A stretch of DNA of 64,000 nt from Micromonospora gifhornensis (GTDB lineage Bacteria; Actinomycetota; Actinomycetes; Mycobacteriales; Micromonosporaceae): positions 186,001-250,000 of the forward strand of contig NZ_BOPA01000017.1 of the NCBI RefSeq assembly GCF_016863515.1, read 5' to 3'. Shown here piece by piece: positions 8,177 through 17,640 of the stretch (position 1 is the stretch's first letter; each line of letters opens with the position of its first letter). The notes below the pieces were generated by a model. The model was not told where the DNA came from and did no database searches. It was given only the letters and a program-made list of their open reading frames with translations. The position numbers were made by a program, and so were the translations under genes.

Positions 8177-8926
8177 ATGGTGACCCGATCCGGCGCGCTC
8201 TGCGCCCTCCTGCTGGTGCCACTTGTCGCGTACCCGCCGCCACCCTTGTCGTCAACGCCGCCACCCTCGTCGTCGACGCCGTCGCGCTGGTCGCCGTTGC
8301 CGACGGTGGGTCCGCCGGCCGTCGATCATCAGGGTCCGGCCGTTTCGGTGGCTGCGCTGGTGTCGCCGCCCGGGGTCGCTGCGGCGGGCAGCGCCGGGCG
8401 ATACCGGTGGCCGGTCGACGGGCAGCCCCGGCCGGTCCGCCGGTTCGATCCGCCGCCTCGTCCCTGGCTGGCCGGCCATCGTGGGGTGGACCTGCTCGCG
8501 CCGGACGGCGCGACGATCCGGGCCGCCGGTGCCGGCACGATCTCGTACGCCGGCATGGTCGCCGGCCGTCCGGTGATCTCGGTGGCCCATGCCGACGGGC
8601 TGCGCACCACCTACGAGCCGGTGGAACCGGCGGTCACCGTCGGCACGGCGGTGCCGGCGGGCGCCGTGCTGGGGGTTCTGCTGCCCGGCCACGCGGGCTG
8701 TCCGCAGGCAGCCTGCCTGCACTGGGGGCTGCGGCGGGGCAACGACTACCTCGACCCGCTGGCCCTGCTCGGTCTCGGCCGGACCCGGCTGCTGCCGGTG
8801 GCCGAGGCGCCCCTCAGCGCTGGTCGAGCAGGGTGGGCAGTTGCACGGCGAGCCGGTCGTACTCGTCGGGCGAGTTGTACACCTGGCCGCACAGCCTCAA
8901 CCAGCCCCGCCCGTCCCAGCTGTTGA
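8177..8926 (+). CDS. Exported M23-type peptidase
   Basis: Likely cell-wall or inactive LytM-like protein. A hydrophobic signal segment (ALCALLLVPLVAY) precedes a Pro/Ser/Thr-rich linker. The M23 fold then covers about residues 75-210, with the zinc-binding HRGVDLLAPDGATIRAAGAG (H-x3-D) and CLHWGLRRG, which supplies the last histidine. The first histidine of the usual H-x-H pair is replaced by Cys, as seems common among actinobacterial relatives, so catalytic activity is uncertain. ATG 8177 is chosen because it gives the signal peptide directly. The last 113 bases overlap the convergent aminotransferase gene; the conserved domain ends near 8800, so the true end may carry a small shift. Confidence 0.8.
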   Translation: MVTRSGALCALLLVPLVAYPPPPLSSTPPPSSSTPSRWSPLPTVGPPAVDHQGPAVSVAALVSPPGVAAAGSAGRYRWPVDGQPRPVRRFDPPPRPWLAGHRGVDLLAPDGATIRAAGAGTISYAGMVAGRPVISVAHADGLRTTYEPVEPAVTVGTAVPAGAVLGVLLPGHAGCPQAACLHWGLRRGNDYLDPLALLGLGRTRLLPVAEAPLSAGRAGWAVARRAGRTRRASCTPGRTASTSPARPSC

Positions 8927-9995
8927 CCGCGACCTGGGCGGCGAGCCGCTCGGCGATCCTGGCCCGCAGCGCCCGCGCGCCCTCCATGGTGGTGGCGAGG
9001 CCCGCCGGCAACGGGATGATCCGCATGGCGACCGTGGGTCCGCCGGGGTCGGGCAGGTCGGCCGGTCGCACGCCGAGAGCGTCCCCCACCACCCGCTGCC
9101 CGTACGCGGCCAGCGCCGCGTTGTGCGCACGCACCCGGTCCACGCCGAGCGTACGCAGGACGTAGAGCCCCACCGGGGCGCTCAGCCAGCCGGTGTAGTC
9201 CGCGGTCGCCTGCCACTCCAACCGGCCCGGGAAGCCCGCCTCCTGCTCCCAGGAGACCACCAGCGGTTCGACCCGCTCCCGCCAGGTCGGGGAGACCACG
9301 AGGACGGCCGTGCCCCGGGGCGCGTACCCCCACTTGTGCAGGTTGCCGACCCAGAAGTCGGCACCGATGCTCTGCACGGACGCCGGCAGCATGCCGGGCG
9401 CGTGGGCGGCGTCGACAAGCACCGACACGCCGTGTTCCCGCGCCACACCCACGATCGCGGCGACCGGGAACAGCCGCGCCGTCGCCGAGGTGAGCTGGTC
9501 GACCACGACCAGTCGGGTACGCCCCGGACGCAGCCCGGAGCGAACGATCTGCACGATCTCCTCGGTGGTGGCGGACAGCGGCACCCGCAGCACCCGATGG
9601 GTCGCCCCGGTGCGTTCACATTCCCGGCGGATGGCGAAGTCGACCGCACCGTAGCCGTGGTCGGTGGTGAGCACCTCGTCGTCCGGCCGCAACCCGACCG
9701 ACTGCAACGCCACGGCCACGCCGGTGGTGGCGTTGGCGGTCAGGGCCGTGCCGTCCGGGTCGGCGCCGAGGAAGCCGGCCAGGTGCCGGCGGGCGTGCGT
9801 GATCCGGTCGACCAGACCCTCGGTGAAGAAGCGCAGCGGATCGGCTTCCATCTCGTCGCGTAACCGCTGCTGGGCCCGCTGCACGGTGATCGGCACCGCG
9901 CCGAACGAGCCGTGGTTGAGGTGGCTGACCGCCGGGTCGAGGGAGAAGAGCAGGCGAGCGCCAGGGATCGGCTCAGGAGGCAACGGGACGCTCAC
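8814..9995 (-). CDS. Pyridoxal-phosphate-dependent class V aminotransferase-like enzyme
   Basis: A 393-residue PLP enzyme of the aminotransferase V / isopenicillin-N-epimerase-like group. The start (FSLDPAVSHLNHGSFGAVP) is typical of the epimerase-like branch. The Schiff-base lysine lies in DFWVGNLHKWGYAPRGTAVL, and the cofactor-binding Asp and His are in VLVDAAHAPGML. The reaction (epimerase, cysteine desulfurase or other) cannot be named. GTG 9995 gives VSVPLPPEPIPG; upstream in-frame sequence runs into the recombinase gene and is not related to the family. The gene lies between xerC and the M23 gene and is read convergently with the latter. Confidence 0.88.
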   Translation of the reverse strand: MSVPLPPEPIPGARLLFSLDPAVSHLNHGSFGAVPITVQRAQQRLRDEMEADPLRFFTEGLVDRITHARRHLAGFLGADPDGTALTANATTGVAVALQSVGLRPDDEVLTTDHGYGAVDFAIRRECERTGATHRVLRVPLSATTEEIVQIVRSGLRPGRTRLVVVDQLTSATARLFPVAAIVGVAREHGVSVLVDAAHAPGMLPASVQSIGADFWVGNLHKWGYAPRGTAVLVVSPTWRERVEPLVVSWEQEAGFPGRLEWQATADYTGWLSAPVGLYVLRTLGVDRVRAHNAALAAYGQRVVGDALGVRPADLPDPGGPTVAMRIIPLPAGLATTMEGARALRARIAERLAAQVAVNSWDGRGWLRLCGQVYNSPDEYDRLAVQLPTLLDQR

Positions 9996-10047
9996 CGGAT
10001 GATCGTAACGCCGTCCCCGGCCCGCCGTGATGGATCTTGCGCAGTCC

Positions 10048-11094
10048 CTAGGCGCGGGGGTGGGCCTGGCGGTATGCGGCGCGGAGCCGGTCGACCGAGA
10101 CGTGGGTGTAGACCTGCGTGCTGGCCAGCGACGAGTGCCCCAGCAACTCCTGCACCGCACGCAGGTCCGCCCCGCCTTCCAGCAGGTGGGTGGCGGCCGA
10201 GTGGCGCAGCGCATGCGGGCCGATCCGGGGCAGGCCGGTGGCCTGCGCGTACGCCCCGACGATCTGACGGGCGGTCGTCGGGTTCAGCCGCCCACCCCGG
10301 ACGCCGAGGAGCAACGCGTCGCGCGAGCCCGGGACCACGAGCACCGGACGTCCCCGCCGCAGCCACTCGTCGAGGGCCCGTTGAGCAGGCGAGCCGTACG
10401 GCACGACACGTTCCCGTCCGCCCTTACCTCGGACCCGAACCACCCGCCGGCCATGGTCGACGTCGGCGACGTCGATGCCGCAGGCCTCGCTGACCCGCAC
10501 CCCGGTGCCGTAGAGCAACTCCAGCAGCACCCGGTCCCGCAACCGCACCGCCTCGGCGACCACATCTTCCGCCCCGGCACCATCCACCGTCGCTGCGGTC
10601 AGATGACCATCGGTAGCGGGATGGTCGTCGGGGGCGGGGCGTACATGGCTGTGGCGGGTCGGTGCCTCGACGAGCAGCGCGGCCTGGTCGGTGCGGAGCA
10701 CGGTGGGCAGGGTGCGTTGCGGACGGGGGCTGGCCAGTGTGGCGGCCACATCGGTGGGTAGCAGCCCGCCCCGGTGCGCCCAGGCACTGAAGGTGCGTGC
10801 CGCCGCTGCCCGCCTGGCCAGCGACGCCCGGGCGGCTCCCATCGTCCGCTGCTTGGCCAGCCAACTGCGTACCGTGTCGAGGCTCAGCTCGGCCACCTCG
10901 GCGCAGCCCATCCGGTGGGCATGATCCAACAGGGACACCAGATCGGCGACGTACGCCCGCACGGTGTGGGCCGAGTGGTTGCGGACCGAGGCGAGGTGTC
11001 GGGCGAACTCGTCCACCGCGTCCCGCAGCGGCTCCGGCAGCGCCGCGTGCACGACCCGGGTGCCGCGGGTGCTGCGGTCTTCGGTACCCCCCAC
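10048..11094 (-). CDS. xerC: Tyrosine recombinase XerC
   Basis: Site-specific recombinase that resolves chromosome dimers, normally with XerD at dif. The N-terminal SAM-like domain (HLASVRNHSAHTVRAYVADLVSLL) precedes the catalytic domain. The active residues are visible: Arg in YGTGVRVSE, Lys in RGKGGRERVVP, H-x-x-R in PHALRHSAATH, His in LGHSSLASTQVY and the nucleophilic Tyr in that last block. An insert of about 40 residues rich in His, Asp and Ala (around 145-185) precedes the catalytic domain, making 348 residues instead of about 300. GTG 11094 is preceded by a TAGGCT -10-like box 8 bases away. Its place next to dprA matches the housekeeping gene order, so this is not a mobile integrase. 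Confidence 0.92.
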   Translation of the reverse strand: MGGTEDRSTRGTRVVHAALPEPLRDAVDEFARHLASVRNHSAHTVRAYVADLVSLLDHAHRMGCAEVAELSLDTVRSWLAKQRTMGAARASLARRAAAARTFSAWAHRGGLLPTDVAATLASPRPQRTLPTVLRTDQAALLVEAPTRHSHVRPAPDDHPATDGHLTAATVDGAGAEDVVAEAVRLRDRVLLELLYGTGVRVSEACGIDVADVDHGRRVVRVRGKGGRERVVPYGSPAQRALDEWLRRGRPVLVVPGSRDALLLGVRGGRLNPTTARQIVGAYAQATGLPRIGPHALRHSAATHLLEGGADLRAVQELLGHSSLASTQVYTHVSVDRLRAAYRQAHPRA

Positions 11095-11206
11095 GCAGTC
11101 CAGCCTAGGACGAGGCGGTGGCGCCCGCGAACCTGCCGCGCACCGGTGGCGCTGCTCAACCTGCGCGACCGGGCGGACAGCTCAGCCGGCGCGGTGGGTT
11201 TGCAGA

Positions 11207-12382
11207 TCAGCCCGCGCGGCGCGGTGGGACCAGGGCGTAGCCGTCGTCGCGGCGTACCACCAGGGCCAACTCCTCCAACAGGGACATCTTGCGCAGCACC
11301 GTGCGTACGGCCAGGCCGGCCCGGGCCGCGAGGTCGTCCACGCCGATCGTGCCTCGACGGGGCATCGCCTCCACGATCGCCCGCGCATCGTCGTCGATCA
11401 CATCGGTGGGTCGGTCCGGGCCGCGCGGCACCGGGGCCAGCTCGCCGATCCGGCCCACCTCCTCCAGCACGTGGGCGAGACCGGTCACCAGTCGGGCCCC
11501 CGGCTCCTCGCGCAGGATCTCGTGCGCGCCGACGGACATCGCCGAGGTGACCGGGCCGGGCACCACCATCGCCGGACGGTTCAGGGCGAGGGCTCGTCTG
11601 GTGGTCTGGGTCGCGCCGCTGCGCGCCGCCGCCTCCACCAGCACCGTGCCCTTCGTGCCGGCGGCGATCACCCGGTTGCGGATGAGGAAGCGGGGACGAA
11701 GTGGCTCGGCGGCTGGTGGCCACTCGCTCACCAGCAGGCCCGAGTCGGCGATCCGGTCGAACAACGCCGTGTTGCCCGCCGGATAGGGGCGATCGACGCC
11801 GCAGGCGAGCACCGCGACGGTCCGGCCACCCGCACTCAACGCACCTCGGTGCGCGGCGGCGTCGATGCCGAACGCTCCGCCGGAGACGACAGTCCAGTCC
11901 CGGTCGGCCAGGCCGTAGCCCAGTTCCCGGGCGACGTGCAGACCGTACGGCGTGGCGGCTCGTGCCCCCACCACGGCCACGGACCGGTCCAGCGCCTCGG
12001 CCAGCGGCCACGGTCCGCGTACCCAGAAGCAGAGCGGTGGATCGGTCTCCCGGTCGACCCGGCGGCGCGCGTCGGAGAGCCGGAGCTTGCGGAGTTCCTC
12101 GACCGTGCCGGGCCATTCGTCGTCGCCGGGCACGACGACCCGGGCACCGAGCCGTTCGCCGCGTTCGAGGGCCTCGGCTGCGATGGCCCGGGCGTCTCCG
12201 GCCCGGCTGCGTGCCGCCACACTGTCGCGCAGGTCCTCGTGCGGCGCTGCGCCGTCGAGCAGCAACTCCAGGGCGGCCACCGGGCCGAGTTCGGCGACCA
12301 GCGCGTACACCGAGCGGGTGCCCGGCTCGGCCAGCCAGGTCAACGCGACCCGGGCCAGCGTCGTCTCGTCGTACCTGCTCAT
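11207..12382 (-). CDS. dprA: DNA-processing protein DprA
   Basis: Binds incoming single-stranded DNA and loads RecA in natural transformation; widely conserved in actinobacteria even where competence is unknown. The 391-residue protein has the N-terminal SAM-like region, a Rossmann-like core with VAVVGARAATPYG, VVSGGAFGIDAAAHRGAL and ACGVDRPYPAGN, and a C-terminal winged-helix (DDARAIVEAMPRRGTIGVDDLAARAGL). ATG 12382 is chosen for its GGGAGAGG ribosome-binding site; a longer frame upstream is antisense shadow of comM. The start overlaps the comM stop in ATGA, so yraN, comM and dprA form one coupled unit. Confidence 0.95.
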   Translation of the reverse strand: MSRYDETTLARVALTWLAEPGTRSVYALVAELGPVAALELLLDGAAPHEDLRDSVAARSRAGDARAIAAEALERGERLGARVVVPGDDEWPGTVEELRKLRLSDARRRVDRETDPPLCFWVRGPWPLAEALDRSVAVVGARAATPYGLHVARELGYGLADRDWTVVSGGAFGIDAAAHRGALSAGGRTVAVLACGVDRPYPAGNTALFDRIADSGLLVSEWPPAAEPLRPRFLIRNRVIAAGTKGTVLVEAAARSGATQTTRRALALNRPAMVVPGPVTSAMSVGAHEILREEPGARLVTGLAHVLEEVGRIGELAPVPRGPDRPTDVIDDDARAIVEAMPRRGTIGVDDLAARAGLAVRTVLRKMSLLEELALVVRRDDGYALVPPRRAG

Positions 12383-13896
12383 ATTGCCTCTCCCGTTCTG
12401 AGGTGGATGGCCTCGCCGACGTCGTGCCGGTCCGGGCGGGCGCGCCCGTCGAGGTCGGCGATCGTCCAGGCGAGCCGGATGACCCGGTCGAAGCCGCGGG
12501 CGGAGAGCGACCCCGAATCCAGCCGGGCCCGTAGTTCGGCGGTGTCGGCGGCGGGCAGTTGCCACGGCGGCCGGCGCAGCCGCGTGCCGGGCACCTCGGC
12601 GTTGAGCCGGCGGCCCAACGCCGACCAGCGATCCGCCGCGGCGGCACGGGCGGCGACCACCCGGGCCGCCACTGCCGTGGAGGACTCGTGCGTGCCGGCC
12701 TCCATGAGTTCGGCGGCGCGCATCGGCAGCAGCCGCACCTGCAGGTCGATCCGGTCGAGCAGCGGACCGGAGAGCCGGGCCAGGTAGCGGCGGCGGGCCT
12801 GCGGGGGACACTCGCAACGGTCGTCGCCGGCCGGGTTGGCGCACGGGCACGGATTCGCCGCGATCACCAGCTGGGCCTGGGCGGGGTATTCCGCGCCGCC
12901 CCGGCTGCGGGCCAGGTGCACCCGGCCGTGCTCCAGCGGTTGGCGTAACGCCTCCAGGGCGGCGCGACTGAATTCCGGAGCCTCGTCGAGGAAGAGGACC
13001 CCTCGGTGGGCCAGTGAGATCGCGCCGGGCCGGGCCAGTCCCGCCCCACCGCCGACGATGGCGGGGATGGTCGCGGTGTGGTGCGGGGCCTGGAACGGCG
13101 GGCGGCGCAGCAGCCCACCCTCGGCCGGCAACAGCCCGGCGATCGAGTGCAGAGCGGTGACCTCCAGCGCGGCGTCGTCGTCCAACTCCGGCAGGATCGA
13201 CGGCAGACGCTCGGCGAGCATCGTCTTGCCGGCACCCGGTGGGCCGATCAGCGCCAGGTGGTGGCCGCCGGCGGCAGCCACTTCCAGGGCTCGCCGACCG
13301 AGCCCCTGCCCGGCCACCTCGGCCAGGTCGGGACCGGAGGTGGCGGGCGTCGGTACGTGGGTCGGCGGCTCGATCAGTGGCGCACCGTCGCGGACGAACG
13401 CGATCAGCCGGTGCAGGGTGTCCACGCCCCGGACGCGCAGCCCGGGCACCACGGCGGCCTCGGCACTGTTGGCGGCCGGCACGATCACCCGCTCGACGCC
13501 GGCCCGGGCCGCCGCGGCGGCCATCGGCAGTACGCCCCGTACCGGCCGGACGGTCCCGTCCAGGCCCAGTTCGCCGAGGATCACCACGCCGTCCAGCGGT
13601 GCCAGGGGCAACTCGCCGGAGCCACCGAGCAGTGCCACCGCGATCGCGAGGTCGAAGGCCGAGCCGAACTTGGGCAGGGTGGCCGGTAGCAGGTTGAGGG
13701 TGATGCGGCGGTTCGGCCAGCGCTGACCCGAGTTGACCACGGCGGCCCGCACCCGGTCGCGCGCCTCGTGCAGCGCGGTGTCCGGCAGCCCGGAGATGAC
13801 CACTGCGGGCAGGCCGGGCGCGAGATCCGCCTCCACCTCCACCAGGTGACCGGTGACGCCGACCAGGCCGACGCAGAGCACCCGGGCGTAGCTCAT
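12379..13896 (-). CDS. comM: YifB/ComM family Mg chelatase-like AAA+ ATPase
   Basis: AAA+ helicase-like ATPase which in other bacteria promotes branch migration during integration of transforming DNA. The 505-residue protein has an N-terminal LonC-like region (MSYARVLCVGLVGVTGHLVEVE), Walker A in IGPPGAGKTMLAERLP and Walker B in HRGVLFLDEAPEFS. The Cys cluster PCPCANPAGDDRCECPP and sensor/arginine-finger segments (SGPLLDRIDLQVRL) are also present. ATG 13896 has AAGGGAG seven bases upstream. The start shares a base with the yraN stop and its own stop overlaps dprA, giving a conserved yraN-comM-dprA operon. Confidence 0.95.
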   Translation of the reverse strand: MSYARVLCVGLVGVTGHLVEVEADLAPGLPAVVISGLPDTALHEARDRVRAAVVNSGQRWPNRRITLNLLPATLPKFGSAFDLAIAVALLGGSGELPLAPLDGVVILGELGLDGTVRPVRGVLPMAAAAARAGVERVIVPAANSAEAAVVPGLRVRGVDTLHRLIAFVRDGAPLIEPPTHVPTPATSGPDLAEVAGQGLGRRALEVAAAGGHHLALIGPPGAGKTMLAERLPSILPELDDDAALEVTALHSIAGLLPAEGGLLRRPPFQAPHHTATIPAIVGGGAGLARPGAISLAHRGVLFLDEAPEFSRAALEALRQPLEHGRVHLARSRGGAEYPAQAQLVIAANPCPCANPAGDDRCECPPQARRRYLARLSGPLLDRIDLQVRLLPMRAAELMEAGTHESSTAVAARVVAARAAAADRWSALGRRLNAEVPGTRLRRPPWQLPAADTAELRARLDSGSLSARGFDRVIRLAWTIADLDGRARPDRHDVGEAIHLRTGEAI

Positions 13897-14255
13897 CAGA
13901 ACGCTCCCTTGAGATGCTCGACCTGGGCCCGGCCGGCGCGCGGCAGCAGCACCGAGACGACGTCGAAGCGGATCTCGTCGGCGGTGGTGCCGGTGGCCGC
14001 CAGCCACGCGGCGGCGAGCCGACGCAGCCGGCGGGCCTTGTGCCGGACCACCGCCTCGGCCGGGGTGCCGAAGTCGTGGTTGCGGCGGGTCTTCACCTCA
14101 CAGATGACGAGCACCGGCCCGTCCCAGGCGACGATGTCGATCTCACCGGAGGGGCAGCGCCAGTTCCGGGCCACCGGGCGCAGCCCTGCCTCGATCAGGT
14201 GTCGGACGGCGCATCGTTCCCCGTACCCGCCGACCGCCTGGTTCCGCTTGGTCAT
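13896..14255 (-). CDS. UPF0102 / YraN endonuclease-like protein
   Basis: A 119-residue protein of the YraN family, whose PD-(D/E)XK nuclease fold has been linked to Holliday-junction or related processing. The signature GEIDIVAWDGPVLVICEVKTRRNHDFGTP holds the Asp, Glu and Lys of the nuclease site, and GERCAVRHLIEAGL precedes it. ATG 14255 (MTKRNQAVGGYGE) gives the normal family length; an in-frame extension to 14348 adds non-conserved sequence. It is the first gene of the yraN-comM-dprA minus-strand unit, and the 232-base divergent region to the next plus gene should hold its promoter. Confidence 0.92.
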   Translation of the reverse strand: MTKRNQAVGGYGERCAVRHLIEAGLRPVARNWRCPSGEIDIVAWDGPVLVICEVKTRRNHDFGTPAEAVVRHKARRLRRLAAAWLAATGTTADEIRFDVVSVLLPRAGRAQVEHLKGAF

Positions 14256-14487
14256 GGCCGGCACCCTGCCCGCAGAGGGCCGGTCGGGGTGCCCCCACCG
14301 GTGCGGCCTGTGGACGACCGGAGGTGCTGTGGACAGACAAACGATCATGCCCTCGGTGTGCTAAGGGCAAAGTCGGGTGACGAATCAGCCTCTTACTCTG
14401 CGTACCCGGTCGAATTGCCCTTCCCGGGGGCTGGCCAGGGCCGGGGTCGAATGGCGGACGGTCGGCCGGTCGCATACGGTGCCGGGC

Positions 14488-15483
14488 GTGGACGGACGAC
14501 GTAGCTTTGCCGATGACCAGGAGTCGCGTTGGTATCCCGGTGACCGCGACCACGGTTACGGCGACCCGGACTGGCGCGGTACTGCGGAGGCGCGGTACCG
14601 GGACGACGCGCCGGTGACCCCCGAGCAGCGGATCGACGACGAGGACCGGTACGACACCGCCGCGCGACGTTTCGGTGGGATGGACCCGCTCGCCGACGCC
14701 CCGGCCGAGCCCGAGCGCTATCGGGCCTCGCGCGCCCGACGAGCCGGGTCGACCGACCCGGACGTTTCGGGTGAGTTGCCCACCGAACGTCCGGCTTGGC
14801 GTGCCGCCCGGGAGACCGCCGCGCCGGTCGGCGCAGACCCGTTGCACAGCGAACCGGCCCCGTTCGCCCCGCCGGTGAGCGATCCGGCGCCGTTCGCGTC
14901 GGCGGTGGACGAGCCGGCTCCGCTGGCCTCGGTGGTGGGTGACCCGGCCCGGTCCGTGCCGCTGACCGGGTACCCGATCGTGGAGGCGAAGCGGGGCACG
15001 GAGGCGATGAATCCGCTGGAGCAGCCGACCGGGCCGATGCCGCCGGTGGCGCCCCGGGGCGGCCTGGCGGCGGGGGACGCCGGCAGCCAGCAGGGTGCCG
15101 GGGACACCGGCTTCCGGCCGACGACCGGGGAGTCCGGCTACCAGGTGCCGGGCGTACCGGCCGGGCCGCCCAGTGGTGACGGCGTCTACCGGACCCGTCG
15201 GCCGGTGCTGGCCGTACTCTTCGCCGTCCTGGTGGTGATCTTCGAGGTGCCGGCGTTGCGGGTGTTGCTGCACGGGGCGACCGCCGACCCGGTCTCCGCC
15301 GCCGACGTGCTGGTGGGCACCTTCCTGGTGGCCGGTCTGCCGATCTTCGCGGTCGGTCTGTACGGGCTGCGGACCACCGGGTTCTCGCTCGTCGACGGGG
15401 CGCGTGGCTGGCTGCGGCCGCCGACGGCCTACCTGACGGTCGGGCTGGCGCTCTTCCTCGCTGCGGCGCTCGCCGCCGGCTGA
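14488..15483 (+). CDS. Uncharacterised membrane protein with long charged N-terminal region
   Basis: I do not recognise a named family. The first two thirds of the 331-residue protein are hydrophilic and low in complexity, rich in Asp, Arg, Pro and Glu. A loosely repeated motif of the DPAPFA/DEPAPLA type lies around residues 125-155. The last third has three hydrophobic segments ([43 protein letters not shown] and [18 protein letters not shown]). GTG 14488 is likely, since coding character starts there; an earlier in-frame start at 14377 would add an unlike Ser/Arg-rich segment. The region resembles a membrane-tethered, disordered-tail protein conserved next to rpsB in Micromonosporaceae. Function unknown. 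Confidence 0.7.
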   Translation: MDGRRSFADDQESRWYPGDRDHGYGDPDWRGTAEARYRDDAPVTPEQRIDDEDRYDTAARRFGGMDPLADAPAEPERYRASRARRAGSTDPDVSGELPTERPAWRAARETAAPVGADPLHSEPAPFAPPVSDPAPFASAVDEPAPLASVVGDPARSVPLTGYPIVEAKRGTEAMNPLEQPTGPMPPVAPRGGLAAGDAGSQQGAGDTGFRPTTGESGYQVPGVPAGPPSGDGVYRTRRPVLAVLFAVLVVIFEVPALRVLLHGATADPVSAADVLVGTFLVAGLPIFAVGLYGLRTTGFSLVDGARGWLRPPTAYLTVGLALFLAAALAAG

Positions 15484-15500
15484 CCTCGCGTTCGGCGGTT

Positions 15501-15556
15501 GTTAACAGGGGGCCCTTCCTCTACCGCAGGCGTTAACAAGGGCCCCTTCCTTGCAC
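15501..15556. repeat. GTTAA-GGGGCCC interspersed repeat, copy 1
   Basis: Two related half-units, GTTAACAGGGGGCCCTTCC at 15501 and GTTAACAAGGGCCCCTTCC at 15532, lie exactly 31 bases apart and end in TTGCAC. Each half-unit has a short palindromic core around GGGCCC. Near-identical copies lie at 25421 and 49448, always between genes. The spacer CTCTACCGCAGGC is shared with copy 3. Confidence 0.9.
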
Positions 15557-15563
15557 CCGGGGG

Positions 15564-15590
15564 TTGGGCGGCGGGGCGGGCGCGTACACT
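15564..15590 (+). promoter_or_regulatory. Possible rpsB promoter
   Basis: TTGGGC (15564-15569) and TACACT (15585-15590) are spaced by 15 bases and resemble a primary-sigma promoter about 180 bases upstream of rpsB. The leader that follows has a 7-bp hairpin CGACCGC/GCGGTCG (15601-15619) and a TCGGCC/GGCCGA stem near 15719-15733, so the long untranslated region may be structured. Predicted by eye only. Confidence 0.45.
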
Positions 15591-15767
15591 GGTCGACTGG
15601 CGACCGCCTTGCGCGGTCGACCTCGCGTGCCCTCCTCACGAAGTCGTCGTGCGGCGGCGGCCTCCCTGGTCCCGACCCTGTCGGGCCCATCCTGGCCGAC
15701 GACCGGGCACCAGGCCACTCGGCCGCCGGCCGAGCGGACGAACCAGGGACCCCAAGGAGTACGAACC

Positions 15768-16637
15768 ATGGCCGTCGTGACCATGCGTCAGCTGCTGGAA
15801 AGTGGTGTTCACTTCGGGCACCAGACCCGGCGCTGGAACCCGAAGATGAAGCGCTTCATCTTCACCGAGCGCAACGGCATCTACATCATCGACCTGCGCC
15901 AGACCCTCGACTACATCGAGAAGGCGTACGAGTTCGTGCGTAACACGGTGGCCGAGGGCGGCAGCATCCTGTTCGTCGGCACCAAGAAGCAGGCCCAGGA
16001 GGCCATCGCCGAGCAGGCGACCCGGGTCGGCCAGCCGTACGTCAACCACCGTTGGCTCGGCGGCATGCTCACCAACTTCCAGACGGTGTACAAGCGGCTG
16101 CAGCGGATGAAGGAGCTGGAGGCCCTCGGTGACCTCAGCGGCACCGCCGCCGGTTACACCAAGAAGGAGACCCTGCAGCTCTCCCGCGAGAAGATCAAGC
16201 TCACCAAGACCCTCGGTGGTCTGCGGGACATGCAGAAGCTTCCGGCTGCGGTCTGGATCGTCGACACCAAGAAGGAGCACATCGCCGTCGACGAGGCCCG
16301 CAAGCTGGGCATCCCGGTCATCGCGGTGCTCGACACCAACTGCGACCCGGACGAGGTCGACTTCCCGATCCCGGGTAACGACGACGCGATCCGCTCGGCC
16401 GAGCTGCTGACCAAGGTCGTGGCCGCCGCCGTCGCCGACGGCCTGATCGCCCGTTCCGGCCGTCGCCGTGGTGGCGACGAGAAGCCGGAGGCGGGTGTCG
16501 CCACCGACGAGCCGCTGGCCGAGTGGGAGCGTGAGCTGCTCGAGGAGCCGAAGAAGGCCGACGAGGAGCCCGCCGCCGAGCAGGCCCCGGCCGAGCCGGC
16601 TCCCGCCGAGCAGCCGGCTGCCGTTTCCGGTCAGTGA
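15768..16637 (+). CDS. rpsB: 30S ribosomal protein S2
   Basis: Small-subunit protein required for S1 and mRNA binding. The 289-residue product matches S2 from its start, [27 protein letters not shown], through [26 protein letters not shown] and [29 protein letters not shown] Glu/Ala/Pro-rich tail of about 50 residues ends the protein. ATG 15768 follows AAGGAG in 'cccaaggagtacgaacc'. It leads the rpsB-tsf pair, separated by 132 bases holding a hairpin that may set the S2/EF-Ts ratio. Confidence 0.97.
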   Translation: MAVVTMRQLLESGVHFGHQTRRWNPKMKRFIFTERNGIYIIDLRQTLDYIEKAYEFVRNTVAEGGSILFVGTKKQAQEAIAEQATRVGQPYVNHRWLGGMLTNFQTVYKRLQRMKELEALGDLSGTAAGYTKKETLQLSREKIKLTKTLGGLRDMQKLPAAVWIVDTKKEHIAVDEARKLGIPVIAVLDTNCDPDEVDFPIPGNDDAIRSAELLTKVVAAAVADGLIARSGRRRGGDEKPEAGVATDEPLAEWERELLEEPKKADEEPAAEQAPAEPAPAEQPAAVSGQ

Positions 16638-16643
16638 TCCCGC

Positions 16644-16686
16644 CGCCGTCCGGTCACCGTCGATTCGCCGATGGTGACCGGCGGCG
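16644..16686 (+). terminator. Hairpin between rpsB and tsf, likely attenuator
   Basis: CGCCG-T-CCGGTCACC (16644-16658) pairs with GGTGACCGG-CGGCG (16673-16686) with one bulged base, giving a 14-bp stem. No T-run follows, so it may only partly end transcription after rpsB, letting tsf be read through at a lower level. Confidence 0.6.
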
Positions 16687-16769
16687 ACCAGGTCGGCACG
16701 AACTTCCCGAATCCGGGTAACCGGCACCTCAGACCATCCCATCGCAATCTCAACACCGAAGAGAGAGCC

Positions 16770-17597
16770 ATGTCCCAGATCACCGCCGCGGACGTCAAGA
16801 AGCTCCGCGACCTGACCGGCGCCGGCATGATGGACAGCAAGAAGGCCCTGACCGAGGCCGAGGGCGACTTCGACAAGGCCGTCGAGATCCTGCGCGTCAA
16901 GGGCGCCAAGGATGTCGGCAAGCGGGCCGGTCGTACCGCCGCCAACGGGCTGATCGCCCACGCCGGCCAGGCCCTGCTCGAGTTCAACTGCGAGACCGAC
17001 TTCGTCGCCAAGAACGACGCCTTCATCGCCCTGGCCCAGCAGCTGGTCGAGCACGGTGAGCGTTCCGGTGTGAGTAACGCCGAGGAGCTGCTGGCCAGCG
17101 AGATCGACGGCCGTCCGGTCGCCGACCTGGTCCAGGAGCAGTCCGCCAAGATCGGCGAGAAGCTGGTGCTGAACCGTTTCGCCAAGCTCGACGGCACGGT
17201 CGCGGTCTACCTGCACCGCAAGGCCCAGGACCTGCCCCCGGCGGTCGGCGTGATGGTGCAGTACACCGGCAAGGCCGACGAGGCCGCCGACGCCGACGCC
17301 CGTGGTGCGGCGATGCAGATCGCCGCGATGCGTCCGCAGTACCTCACCCGTGACGAGGTGCCGGCCGAGGTCGTCGAGTCCGAGCGGCGCATCGCCGAGC
17401 AGACCGCCCGCGAGGAGAACAAGCCCGAGGCGGCCCTGCCGAAGATCGTCGAGGGCCGGGTGAACTCGTTCTTCAAGGACTTCGTCCTGCTGGAGCAGTC
17501 GTCGGTCACCGACAACAAGAAGACGGTGAAGCAGGTGCTGGCCGAGGCCGGCATCGAGGTCACCCGCTTCGTGCGGTTCGAGGTCGGCCAGGCCTGA
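16770..17597 (+). CDS. tsf: Elongation factor Ts
   Basis: Nucleotide exchange factor for EF-Tu. The 275-residue protein shows the UBA-like N-terminal domain ([35 protein letters not shown]), the signature [15 protein letters not shown], and the C-terminal dimerisation segment ending [14 protein letters not shown] 16770 has GAGAGAG upstream and gives the standard family N-terminus; the in-frame start at 16671 lies within the rpsB-tsf hairpin region and is rejected. It is followed by a strong terminator. Confidence 0.97.
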   Translation: MSQITAADVKKLRDLTGAGMMDSKKALTEAEGDFDKAVEILRVKGAKDVGKRAGRTAANGLIAHAGQALLEFNCETDFVAKNDAFIALAQQLVEHGERSGVSNAEELLASEIDGRPVADLVQEQSAKIGEKLVLNRFAKLDGTVAVYLHRKAQDLPPAVGVMVQYTGKADEAADADARGAAMQIAAMRPQYLTRDEVPAEVVESERRIAEQTAREENKPEAALPKIVEGRVNSFFKDFVLLEQSSVTDNKKTVKQVLAEAGIEVTRFVRFEVGQA

Positions 17598-17640
17598 GCC
17601 GCCGTCGGGCGCGCCGCGCCCGTGGGCTGAGCAACGATAC

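Noticed and set aside
10048..11094. Tyrosine recombinase considered as a prophage or island integrase
   Set aside because: No attachment site or phage genes are nearby. It sits beside dprA in the housekeeping order and matches XerC.
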